From NCBI GenBank assembly GCA_958450325.1, contig OY288249.1:64978166-65042165 (forward strand): DNA of 64,000 nucleotides. Direction: 5' to 3'. This stretch comes from Agrostemma githago. Lineage: Eukaryota; Streptophyta; Magnoliopsida; Caryophyllales; Caryophyllaceae. The notes beneath the pieces were generated by a model. It was given only the letters and a program-made list of their open reading frames with translations. It was not told the DNA's origin and did no database searches. Positions 10,931 to 21,219 of the stretch are shown here, piece after piece. The translations under genes were made by a program, and so were the position numbers. Numbering within the stretch: the first letter of the stretch is position 1; every line of letters begins with the position of its first letter.

Positions 10931-13900
10931 TTATCCCACATCGACAAATTATAATAAGGTGATGAAATTCTATATTATAAATAAGAGTAATCATCCGTCC
11001 TTAGATATCCACCAAAAATCTTTTGATTCATAAAAAACTCTTAAGATTATAACCTTAAGTAATATCCCACATCGGAAAATTATGATGAGATTTTGGAATT
11101 CTATAATATAAATAAGAGTAATCATTATTTTTGAATATCGACCAAAAAACTTTTGAGTCTTAGAAAACTCTTAATAAGGCTACAAACTAAAAATTGTTCC
11201 ACATCGAAACAATTATCCCACATCGAAAAATAATTACCCCGTATGAACTCTTAAGATTATAACCTTAAGTAATTATCCCACATCGAAAAATTATGATGAG
11301 GCTTTGGAATTCTATAATATAAATAAGAGTAATCATTATTTTTGAATATCGATCAAAAAACTTTTGAGTCTTAGAAAAACTTTTAATAAAACTACAAACT
11401 AAAAATTGTTCCACATCGAAACAATTAAAATAAGATGATATTCTATATTATAAATAAGAGTAATCACGTGTTCTTTTGGGTCTAAAAATGAGCTCTTAAG
11501 ACGGTAAATTATCCCACATCAAAAAATTATGATAATGAAATTTTATATTATAAATAAAACTAATCAATCCTTCTTAAATATTAATAAAAAAAACTTTTGA
11601 GTCTTAGAAAATATTTTAATAAGACTACAAACTTGAATAACATAATCTCACATCGAAAATTATACTCCCTTCGTTCCATTTGATTCTTTGCATTTGTTTT
11701 TTGAACACTATTCGTTCATAGGTGAGTGAAAACGTCAATGTAACTAATTAAGTGTAATAATTCCTCCAAATTATAATGAGGTGATGAAATTTTATGTTGT
11801 AAATAAGTGTAATCTTTCGTCCTGAAATATGACTAATCATTCGTTACTAGATATCTTCCAAAACTCAATCGAGTCTTAAAACCTCTTAAGACTATAAACT
11901 CAAGTAAAATTATTATAAGAGTTCTTAAGACTATATCTAAACTTAAGTCAAAGTAATTCTATATTCGAGGTGATGAATTTGATATTATAAATAAGATTAA
12001 TAATTCGTTCTTAAATATATAAATAAAATAAAATTGAATCTCACAAAAGTAGTTGAGACTATAAGATTATCCCACATCGAAAAATTATAATAAGGTGATC
12101 GAATTTAATTACTTCATATAAATAAGAGTAATCGCTCATTCTTAAGTACGTTAGATATAAAAACAAACTCTTTTACCTCGAAAATTTATCCTAACGGTGT
12201 CTCACATCGAAAAATTATGATGTGAAGGTGAAATTCTATATTATAAATAATAATCATTTGTGTCCAGATATTAACAAAAAATCTGAGTTCTAAAAAGAGT
12301 TTTTAAGACTATAAACCTGAGTAGAATCACCGCGTATCGAAAAATTATGATGAGGTGATGAAATTCTGTATCACAAATAAGAGACATCATTCATTTTTAG
12401 ATATTAACAAAAAAATAGTCTTATAAAGCTCTTAAAGTTATAAATTTAAGTAAAATTATCCCACATCGAGAAATTATAATAAAGATGATGAAATTCTACA
12501 ATATAAAAAAGGAGTAAAAACAAATCGAAAATTATGATGAGGTGATGAAATTCTACATCATCAATAAGAAAAAATATTCGTTTTTAGATATTAATAAAAA
12601 ATCTTTTGAATCTTATAATACTCCTCTTAAGGCTATACATTGAAGTAAAAATTATTTCACATCAAAAAATTACAAAAAAGTGATGAAATTCTATTATATA
12701 AATAAAAGTAATCATCGTCTTTACATATCAATCAGAAATTTTTTGAGTCCTAATTAAAAAGATTTCTTAAAATTATAAATTTAAGTAGAATTATCACACA
12801 TCGAAAAATTATGATAAGATATCATAAATAAGAGAAATCATTCGTTTTAGATAATCATGTGTCCAAAATGTACTCCGTAATAAGGTAATCGAATTCTACT
12901 ATATAAATAAAAGTATTCGTCCGTCCTTAATAACTTAGATGAAAAACAAACTCTTTTGGGTCTTAAAAAAAAATCTTAAAACCATAAACTTAATTAAGGA
13001 AAATTATCCCACACTTTTGAGTCTTAACAAACTTTAAGACTATAAACTTGAGTAAAATTTCTCTCATCGAAAAATTATTACAAAAACCATACATATTTTG
13101 AGTTTTAGAAAAGCTCTTAGAACTATAATAAACTTAAGTAAAATTTCTCTTTTGAATCTTAATAAAGCTCTTAAGACTATAAATGTGTATGAAATTTTCC
13201 CACAGAAAAATTATTATAAAGTTATGAATTTCATATTATTTGCTCGAAAAAGTAAAGAATCTATTACATGGAGAAATAGTAAAATCATCTCACATCGAAA
13301 AATTATATTAAGGTGATAAATTTCTATATTATAAGTAAGAATAATCATCTGTTCTTAGATATCAACAAAAAAATCTTTTGATCCTTAATCTCTTAAGACA
13401 TAAAATTAAGTAAAATTATCCCACATCGAAAAATTATGATGAGCTGATTAAATTCTATATTATAAATAAGAGTAATCATTCGTCAATAGATATTAACCAA
13501 ACATCTTTTGAGTCATATAAAAACTCTATCTCACAACGAAAAATTATATAATAGGGTGATGAATTTTCATTATATAATTTGTCCTTAAATATCGACAAAA
13601 ATTAAAGAGTTTTAAGAGTATAAAATTAAGTAAAAACTATCTCACACTGAAAGAATAATGTCATTGAAAGAATAACGTCATATGTATAAATTAAATAGTT
13701 TTCATTTCTATAATTGTAGTTATAAGTAAAAAGTGAGGTTAATATAGTAAAAATGTTGGACCAAATAAAAAATATTCCGTAAATGCGATGGAATGAAGAT
13801 AGAAAGACGGACGAAAATAGAATATGGAAGAAGATAGAAGAAATGACGAAGTACTCCGTAGTATAATTGTACCACATTGAAGATTATCATAAGGGGATGA

Positions 13901-13960
13901 TCATATGATTATAAATTGAAGTCATTATTGGTTCTTAGATATCATGTATGACCTCCCAAA
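10931..13960 (+). repeat. Array of snRNA-gene-like units, third block (inner Helitron)
   Basis: This is the longest stretch of units. Exact USE copies (ATCCCACATCG) start at 10933, 11064, 11215, 11275, 12069, 12458 and 13418. TATAAATA or a close variant lies 32-33 bp after the USE in the units at 10933, 11064, 11275, 12458 and 13418. Further degenerate units fill the gaps. Many units keep the AGTCTTAA / TTAAGACT hairpin and the AGTAAAATT that precedes the next USE. Confidence 0.88.
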
Positions 13961-13982
13961 TAACACATTCACGTATGTGGAT

Positions 13983-14525
13983 TAGGGCTGAGCACGGATC
14001 GGATATCCGATCCGAATCCGATTTTCGGATCGGATATCCGATCCGAAAAATCCGAAATTTTAATATCCGATATCCGATCCGAAGTACTTCGGATATCCGA
14101 TTTTAGATATCCAAAAATTTCGGATCGGATATCCGAATTATCCGATATCCGATTCGGTTGATATTTTTGGTCAAATTAAATTCTAAATAAGGTTCAATTA
14201 AATAGAAAAAACCTTATTTTAATTAATCTAATTTTATACAGGGTATATCGCTCTATATTTTAAGACAATACAAAAATAAAACCAAGGTTCGAAGTAAAAT
14301 GGATTAAATTATAGGCTACTTATATTAGAATACACCAACAAAAAAAATAATCCAAAAATAACTCTTTGTTCGGATCGGATCGGATATCCGACAAAATTAT
14401 TTTGGATATCCGAATCCGATCCGATATCCGAAAAATATTTTCGGATCGGATATCCGGTTTTACGGATCGGATACGGATCGAATATCGGATCGGATTCGGA
14501 TAATCGGATAATTTGCTCAGCCCTA
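13983..14525. mobile_element. hAT-type MITE rich in GGATATCC palindromes
   Basis: The terminal inverted repeats are TAGGGCTGAGCA and TGCTCAGCCCTA. They are flanked by a perfect 8-bp target duplication ATGTGGAT (13975-13982 and 14526-14533), diagnostic for hAT. Subterminal regions are dense in GGATCGGATATCCGATCC-type palindromes in both orientations. There is no transposase frame. It is inserted near the 3' end of the inner Helitron. Confidence 0.95.
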
Positions 14526-14658
14526 ATGTGGATAATATTCCTTTACTATTAAACTTACTCTGTTGTGTAGTCTCAAAAATTTACGCAATCCTCTGACTTG
14601 GTGTCATTATCATTGTCACTAAAAATCGGCCCGTGCATCGCACGGGCTTTCCAACTAG

Positions 14659-15060
14659 TATTAAAATAAAGGGATGATTCTATATTATAAATAAGAGTAA
14701 TCATGCGTTTTTTTGGGTCTTAAAAGCAGATCTTAAAGTTATGAAACTTGAGTAAATTATCCTACATCGAAAAATTATGATGAAACGATAGAATCTTATA
14801 TTATAAATAAGACTAATATTTCATTCTTAGATATCAATTAAAAAATTCATTCGTTATTAGATATTAATCAAAAACTTTTGAGTCTTAAAAAATCTCTTAA
14901 TAAGACTACAAGCGTAAAATTATTTCCATATTGAAAATTCATAATAACGTGATGAAATTTTATATTATAAATAAGAGCAATCATGTGTTCTTTTGAGTTT
15001 TAAAATAAGCTCTTAAGACTATAAATTCAGTTGTAATTAAGTTTGATTACTAATATCATG
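14659..15060 (+). repeat. Array of snRNA-gene-like units, last block of the outer Helitron
   Basis: Two to three degenerate units remain after the nested Helitron, including ATCCTACATCG at about 14759 and TATATTATAAATAAG motifs. They run into a unique ~100-bp sequence that ends at the outer Helitron's 3' hairpin. Confidence 0.8.
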
Positions 15061-15174
15061 TGATCATCTTATTTATTGTAATTACATAGTTTGATTAAGT
15101 TTCTTATTTAACGAATGTACATCATCAATGCAATTAAGGCAACTAACCCGTGCAGCGCACGAACTTTTATCTAG

Positions 15175-15619
15175 TAAAGTAAAATAATAAAGAATTGAAT
15201 GATGAATAAATAAGGATCAAAAGTGCATCCAAAAAAGGAAATAAATAAGAAAAGAGCACTAGTGTTAATAACATTGGCGAATCCAGGAATTTCGAGACGG
15301 GGATGATAAAAAAATTATAACGTAAAAAAATTATACACAAATAATTGAGTTCAATTTAGTTCCGATTAGTGTCGTTCAGTTCTTCAGTTCAATTTAGTCA
15401 GATCAATTCAGTTTCGATCAGTTCAGTACTTCAATTCAGTTTGTATCTATTCAGTTTAGTTTAATTCAGTTCAAATCAGTTAAATAGAGTTCGTCTTAAT
15501 TGACTAAACTAACTCCAAAAAGTAACTAAAAGTAACAAAAAACTAGAAAATGACTAACCGCAAACTTTATAAAAAAATCAAAGTATTCTCTACTAAAATA
15601 TAAGTGTCAATACATACTA
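15175..15619. other. Intergenic, TTCAGTT-rich degenerate repeat
   Basis: No gene seen. At 15349-15490 there is a degenerate repeat of TTCAGTTC and AATTCAGTT words. The rest is AT-rich and unremarkable. Confidence 0.6.
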
Positions 15620-15827
15620 CTCCCTCCGTCCCAATGAATTGTTTGCCTATTTCATATTGGGGCGTCTCAATGAATTGTTTGCCTTTCTATTTTAGGGATG
15701 TTTTTTATATGCAATTTGATCCTTTTCAAGAGTTTTGCTCCACATGTCACTCTCTCATTGGATCCCTTGCCCTTGGTGCCAAAACGAAAGGCAAACAATT
15801 CATTGGAACGGAGAGAGTAATACATTA
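15620..15827. mobile_element. Stowaway-type MITE
   Basis: The ends are CTCCCTCCGTCCCAATGAAT and the matching inverted TTCATTGGAACGGAGAGAG, flanked by TA on both sides (15618-15619 and 15828-15829). CTCCCTCCGT with a TA target is typical of Stowaway (Tc1/mariner). The AATTGTTTGCC word is repeated internally near both ends. It has no coding capacity. Confidence 0.92.
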
Positions 15828-16166
15828 TCAAATTAATTTCTCAATTTCACATAATCACATGTATCATACTAATACATTATTAGAATATCAGTATGTCCAT
15901 CATCCCAAATGTTCATATTTTTAATTTTTTACAATTATTAATTTCTCATTTGTTCATTTTTCCTAATTCCCTACACAAGTACACATCTCAATGGTTTAAT
16001 AAAATAAAAAATATCTCTAATTCTCGAGTTAATTCCCTACACAAGTACACATCTCAAATGTTCAATAAAATTAAAAACATCTCTAATTATCGAGTTTTTT
16101 TTATAAAGTAATGTTTACAAAACAAATAATTATCGAAATAGAATGTGTCAAAATAATTATTAAAAA
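15828..16166. other. Intergenic AT-rich stretch
   Basis: No gene seen. A ~55-bp direct repeat (AATTCCCTACACAAGTACAC...) is present twice at about 15965-16085. Confidence 0.5.
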
Positions 16167-16479
16167 CTAATATAGACCCCGTGCCCAACACGGTATATAT
16201 AGAAGTTTAATTTTTAGTTGATTATTCATACGAAATAAATTTTGATTAGCAATTCATTATTTCTCATATTTTTCATTTTAATATTTTGTTTTATAGGAGT
16301 CTAAATAATAGTACCATAAAATGTGTATTCTAACATTAATATTAGTATATTACTCCAATGTTTTTTAATATGTCATTCATGTTCACTTCTCTCCTCAATA
16401 TTTATCAAAACATATGACTAATTTTTGTTAAACTTATAATTATATGAATGTTATTTTTAAAAGAATTTTAATGGTATAA

Positions 16480-17391
16480 CAAGTATAGGCCTCGTGCATA
16501 AATGCACGGTATAAATAAAATTTATTTTGCAGCATACTAATTAAAGATTTTTAATTGGAGGTATATTAATTTTTACATTCCTCAGTTTTGAGAAAATAAT
16601 TTCAAATTCATAAGCAATCAAGGTAATGACTCAATTTTGAGAAAATAATTTCAAGTTGATAAAACAATCAAAGTAACGGAATAAAATTAATAAATGTGTG
16701 TTTAGATGAAAATATTCTAAAAATCAACATTCATATGATACATTTTTTTTTCTTAAATGGTTTAATAGTACTTTTTTGTTTTGTGAAATAGAAAAAATTA
16801 ATGTTTAGAGATTCAACTCGAAAAACAAAAAACGTTATTTAGAAAAAAGAACCGAATATATTTTTCTAATATGAAGCTAAGAATCGCTATATTATAAATT
16901 TACCATTTTGATGATTTTATTATCATCCATGAAATGTAATGGGTTACCAGTTTATTCTAAAGTACTCTTTGTTTAACTTTCATCTTTAGAAATAATGCAT
17001 TTTGGAGGGAAAAATTTTAGAAAGTCGTTATTCTTTTAGTATATAGGGGATGAAAATATTCTAAAAATCAACATTCATATGGTACATTTTTTTCTTAAAT
17101 GGTTTAATAGTACTTTTTTGTTTTGTGAAATAGAAAAAATTAATGTTTAGAGATTCAACTCGAAAAACAAAAAACGTTATTTAGAAAAAAGAACCGAATA
17201 TATTTTTCTAATGTGAAGCTAAGAATCGCTATATTATAAATTTACCATTTTGATGATTTTATTATCATCCATGAAATGTAATGGGTTACCAATTTATTCT
17301 AAAGTACTCTTTGTTTAACTTCCATCTTTAGAAATAATGCATTTTGGAGGAAAAATTTTAGAAAGTCGTTATTCTTTTAGTATATAGGGGA
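16480..17391 (-). mobile_element. Nested minus-strand Helitron of the second family, with internal duplication
   Basis: The 5' end on the minus strand is A|TCCCCTATATACTAAAAG at 17391. The 3' end has a hairpin CCGTGCAT-TT-ATGCACG near 16490-16507 and a degenerate CTTG terminus. A further identical 5'-like TCCCCTATATACTAAAAG occurs at 17050, at the border of a tandem duplication. Confidence 0.45.
16705..17390. repeat. Tandem duplication of a ~343-bp unit
   Basis: 16705-17048 and 17049-17390 are two head-to-tail copies that differ by only a few bases. The unit runs from GATGAAAATATTCTAAAAAT to TTTAGTATATAGGG. It is non-coding. Confidence 0.93.
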
Positions 17392-17602
17392 TTTTATAAC
17401 TTTTTATATGATATAGAGTAACTTTTTATAATTATAGATGTGCATGGAACGATTTTTTTTATTTGTCACTGTGAAAATAACGAAGAAATATGTACTGACC
17501 CACTCTGAGTTAGGGTTATAGATTGAGCGGGAAAGTGAGAGAAGGAGGTGTTGACACACCATCTATTTTCAAGATATCATTATTGTATTAGTATATAGAG
17601 GA

Positions 17603-18435
17603 TTTAAAACTGAGAATGCAATATTTTAATTTTACATGTATCAACAAAACGCCGATCGTATATTTCCAATATAAGAAAATATTTTTGAAACTGCAAAATT
17701 AATCAAGATAATTTAGTGCTTGAAATGTCATTAGTATATTTTATTGAACATAATGTAAATGTTTTTATACTTCGTACAGAGTATATGTTATCTCGTAATT
17801 CGAGATACACATCACTTTTATCTTCAATATAATATTTATTTTAAAAAATGTATAATAATGAATTTTTTTTAGTAGTTAGCATGGTGTGAAACTCTCTTCA
17901 ATATGTCGTAAATAAATACGGAGTAATATTTTTACAAAATGGAACGTTATATTAGGTAATCATACTATATTATATCACCTCATATCACGTTAAATGCATA
18001 TATGCATAATGAAGTCAAATGCATGTATGCATAATTAAGTCAAATGCATATATGGAAATTCTAAAATGTAGATTGATATATGGATCAGCCCAATCACCTC
18101 AATAATTAAATGAATCAATGAAGATAAGCCCAATAAGTAGGCGGAAAAATACATGAGTAGTGTTATTTGGTTAGTGGAAAAGGGATGAGAATAAAAAGAA
18201 TTCAAAGTTCAATTCAAGATTTGAACCCCTTAACCTCATGAGCAAAGAAAATTTATGAGTTGAACTCTACCACTCTACCCAAACAACTATTCTAATACGG
18301 AGTATATCTTTATATTCATATATATGTACTTTTTAAGTTGATTTTTTCCTAAAATAATGGGGGTGAGTGGTCATCCCATCACCCCCTTGAAATCGAGCAT
18401 GGTTAATAAGGAAAGAGGGAAGTAAATGGAGAATA
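17603..18435. other. Intergenic region with short ATGCATATATGCATAA repeats
   Basis: No protein gene seen. At 17990-18055 the word AAATGCATATATG and variants (GCATAATGAAGTC) recur three times. A SINE-like sequence lies at 18150-18300. Confidence 0.5.
18150..18300 (-). mobile_element. tRNA-derived SINE-like sequence
   Basis: On the minus strand an A-box-like TAGAGTGGTAGAGTT (18263-18277) is followed about 40 bp later by a B-box GGTTCAAATCT (18217-18227). This spacing is that of an internal Pol III promoter. The sequence between does not fold as a clear functional tRNA. I infer a SINE of the tRNA-derived class. The 3' boundary is not clear. Confidence 0.45.
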
Positions 18436-18443
18436 GGAGGGAG

Positions 18444-19068
18444 TAGGGATGGCAACGGGGCGGGTATGGGTCGGGTCCGGCCGGACCCGGACCCGTGTTT
18501 CACAAGTTGGACCCGGGATCCGGACCCGATTGTACATTTTTTTAATATATACTCTTCCGTCTCGTTTATTTGTTCGCCATTGATTAAAATATTATTCACA
18601 ATAAATATAAATGCAAATAAATGAATAAAACGGAAGTTGTATGACTTTAATTGACTTTAAACCAGACGCTAAAAACGCCTGACGTACTGATAAAGGAGGT
18701 GAAATTCGGTATTTGAGGAGTTTCGGTATACATACTAGAATAACTTACTGTTAATTTCTAATTATTATTGCTAATGTAAGGTCTCCCTCCCCCATTGTGG
18801 TTTGTATTAGTTTCATTTACAATACTACACATTGAATTACCGCATCCACTAAGTTCTTTTTTTTCTTTAAAAAAAAAAATAATTTTAACGGGTCCAAGGA
18901 TCGGGTCCGGGCCCAATATATAGGACTCGGACCCGAACCCGAAAAATTATTGAAGGGCCCATACCCAACCCGTACCCGCAGGGTCTAAAAAAAAGAGGAC
19001 CCATACCCGATCCATTAGGGTAAGACCCGGCGGGTTCGGGTAGGGTCCCGGACCCATTGCCATCCCTA
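18444..19068. mobile_element. hAT-type MITE rich in GGGTCCGG/GGACCCG
   Basis: The ends are TAGGGATGGCAACGGGGC and the inverted CATTGCCATCCCTA, with a perfect 8-bp target duplication GGAGGGAG (18436-18443 and 19069-19076). Subterminal DNA is rich in GGGTCCGGACCCG words. No transposase is present. Confidence 0.94.
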
Positions 19069-19114
19069 GGAGGGAGTATGCATGTGCTAATTCAAAAAGA
19101 TGAAGGGAGTAGTA

Positions 19115-19371
19115 CTTCCTCCCTTCATAACCAAACACACAATTTACTTTTTCACATTTGCCGAGACGCGTTTTACACCATCAATATCTTTCATTTTACA
19201 TTATTAAAATTATAAAAAATTGATATTTTTAATCTACTCATATAGACGAATCAAACAAGATCCCACATGACTATATTTTCTTTTGTAGATTGTCGAGAAT
19301 ATCGAAGATTCTCTTGACTTGTGAATAGTGTCAAATTGAGTTTTGGTGTGTTTGGTTTTGAAGGGAGGGAG
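19115..19371. mobile_element. Stowaway-type MITE
   Basis: The ends CTTCCTCCCTTCATAACCAA and TTGGTTTTGAAGGGAGGGAG are inverted repeats, flanked by TA (19113-19114 and 19372-19373). It is non-coding. Confidence 0.88.
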
Positions 19372-19688
19372 TATATTACTACTAGGGGTGTCAACGATCA
19401 GAGCCGGCTCGTAGAGTCCTCGGAATCGGCTCGGTCAAAGCTCGGCTCAAGCTCTGTCAAAACGAGCTCGAGCCGAGCTTGTTCAAATCCGAGCCGAGCC
19501 CGAACTCAGTAAGGCTCGGCTCGGAAGCTCGTTTGGGCTCGTTATTTTAGTTTTTTATATTATAAATTTAATAATTTTAAATTCTAATGATTCAAATATA
19601 TGTTTATTTGATATTTATAATTATTATACGTGAAAATTTTGTAACAATATTTTTTTTTTTACAAAAGTTATTTTTAGTTATATACATT

Positions 19689-21046
19689 CAGGGGCGAGTC
19701 CAAGTACATCCATTGTGTAGCACGTGCTACACCATAAAAATTGAGTTGGAGCATTAAGTAAGGTATTAATAACAAAATTATACCTTCAATATATCAGATA
19801 TCTTTCTAAACTACGGAGTATTTCATATCTTCCTAAACTATTTATTCCTCTAGTTAACCTCTCCCAATCAATCTCACTCTCTTTTCTTAAGGGTGCTACT
19901 TTTTCATACATGCATGTTACTCAATTGTACTTGAAAATTACAATTTCACCCCTCTTATTTCTACCTTCTCATCTAATGTTCTAGAGAAATTTTTGAGAGA
20001 TAAAAAAAATCTCAAAGTTGTCAAAATTCTCCACCACCACGCCGGCGACCATTCCGGTTCACCACGCCAGCCACCGCGTTTTTCCCTCCTTTTTAAAGAT
20101 TGTCTATGCTATTATTTTTTCAATCGTTTCAAATTAATTAACTTATACGGAGCATACAATAAAAAAAACTATAATTAATTAAAACTATAACCAAATTAAA
20201 AAGACGAAATTAATTCGATAATAATTATAGAAATCTAATTCAAACCCTAAATCCTAAAATTCAATGTCACTCAAACCCTAAATCGGAATTAACCCTAATT
20301 AATCAATTAAAACTAATTTTACAATAGAATATCGATTACCGAATTATGATACATATTGAATTCACAAATAATTGATAAAATTGAATTTAGAATTGACGAG
20401 AATTAATTTTGATAAGGCTATTTAGAGTTTTGTTTAGAAGGAAAATCATGAAAATGAGGAAAGGGATAGTATTGGAAAATTTATGAAAGTTTAGGTAGGA
20501 TTGAGTAACATGCAATTATGAAAAAGTAATTCCGTTTCTTAATTATCATACTATCCTAATTAATCCCCTAAATTAATCTCACACTCCCCCCCCTTAAATT
20601 TCAATTTGTACGTCACTGCTGCTACTACTTCCTTAATTAGTCTCTCTTTTTCCTAAATCATACCAAACATTTATAATTTTTCAATCAATTCCAAAAAATC
20701 TTTTCTTAATTTTCTCCAATCTATTTATTTTCGGCTAAGATGATTTCCTATTTTACTATAGTTGATCAATTGCTATGACATTCATCAAAAATAAATTACG
20801 GAATAGCATGGGCGATGAATGGTTGAAGGATTGTTTAATTACTTTTGTAGAAAGTGATGTATTTTTAAAAGTAAAAATCGACAAAATTGTAAAAGAATTC
20901 ATGAATATGAGAACTCATCGAATAGTGTAAGTTAACGTTGTCGTGAAATTGTGTTGTACTACAGATTTTATGCAAAGTAATTTTTGCTCATACAGTCGCC
21001 TTTTACGTTGTGCTACACCAAAAAATAAATCTTGGACTCGCCCTTG
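19689..21046 (+). mobile_element. Nested hAT element with a transposase remnant
   Basis: The ends are CAGGGGCGAGTCCAAG and the inverted CTTGGACTCGCCCTTG, with a perfect 8-bp target duplication TATACATT (19681-19688 and 21047-21054). At 1358 bp it is too short for a full transposase, but it keeps a piece of the C-terminal coding region, so it is a deletion derivative of an autonomous hAT. Confidence 0.92.
20772..20930 (+). pseudogene. hAT transposase C-terminal fragment
   Basis: A short frame reads AMTFIKNKLRNSMGDEWL, then KDCLITFVESDVF, and ends MNMRTHRIV before a stop. This is the conserved C-terminal tail of TTF-type/MYM-type zinc-finger hAT transposases (the KLRNxMGDxWLxDCLxxYIExDVF signature). 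The upstream zinc-finger, DDE and dimerisation regions are missing. It fits the nested hAT element that contains it. Confidence 0.8.
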
Positions 21047-21219
21047 TATACATTTATAAAGAGACGAAAAAATATAATGATAAACGAGCTTGGTACGAGC
21101 TCGAGCTTCATTTTTTTGAGCTCGACGAGCTTCAAGCCGAGCCCGAGTTCAAATTTACGAGCCGAACCCGAGCCCACCCGAGCTCAGATCGGCTCGTTTA
21201 TTACACCCCTAATTACTAC

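Larger units (their letters stand above)
10525..14658 (+). mobile_element. Inner Helitron of the same family, nested in the outer one
   Basis: The 5' terminus is A|TCAATATATA at 10525. The 3' terminus is a strong hairpin (CCCGTGC-ATC-GCACGGG, about 14630-14647) followed by CTTTCCAACTAG|T ending at 14658. Removing 10525-14658 joins GAAAA to TATTAAAATAAAGG and restores a normal array unit of the outer Helitron, which proves the insertion between A and T. The body holds a ~330-bp leader module and more than a dozen array units, and is interrupted by a hAT MITE. There is no Rep/helicase gene. Confidence 0.85.
1137..15174 (+). mobile_element. Outer non-autonomous Helitron carrying a tandem array (split by two nested insertions)
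   Basis: The 3' end is a short hairpin (CGTGC-AGC-GCACG, 15149-15161) followed by a terminus CTAG|T at 15171-15175, as expected for Helitrons. The 5' end is inferred from TCTCTTATATATATTAGG followed by TTTTTTCGAGCG, which matches the 5' part of the nested copy at 10525. Its own sequence is 1137-2612, 9056-10524 and 14659-15174, about 3.5 kb, and consists mainly of ~145-bp array units. No Rep/helicase gene is seen, so it is non-autonomous. The exact 5' base is uncertain because of the CT microsatellite. Confidence 0.65.
16167..17602 (-). mobile_element. Minus-strand Helitron remnant, second family
   Basis: Read on the minus strand, the right end begins A|TCCTCTATATACTAATAC (17602). The left end has a hairpin CCGTG-TTGGG-CACGG followed by GTCTATATTAG|T (16167). 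It has no coding region. A second pair of ends of the same family lies inside it (16480 and 17391), so two copies seem nested. Confidence 0.5.
19383..21211. mobile_element. Outer hAT-type element rich in GAGCTCG/CGAGCC words
   Basis: The ends are TAGGGGTGTCAACG and the inverted TTACACCCCTA, with an 8-bp target duplication ATTACTAC (19375-19382 and 21212-21219). The subterminal parts repeat GAGCCGAGCTCGAGC-like words. After removing the nested element at 19689-21046 it is only about 470 bp, so it is a MITE. Confidence 0.93.

Noticed and set aside
10931..13960. CRISPR-like reading of the regularly spaced array
   Set aside because: Units are 145 bp, degenerate throughout with no unique spacers, and the context is a plant Helitron.
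9056..15060. A fixed centromeric-type satellite
   Set aside because: Array blocks start and end at Helitron termini, and copies differ in orientation and length; mobile-element origin explains them better.
18150..18300. Functional tRNA gene
   Set aside because: A and B boxes are present but acceptor and anticodon stems do not pair; more likely a SINE.
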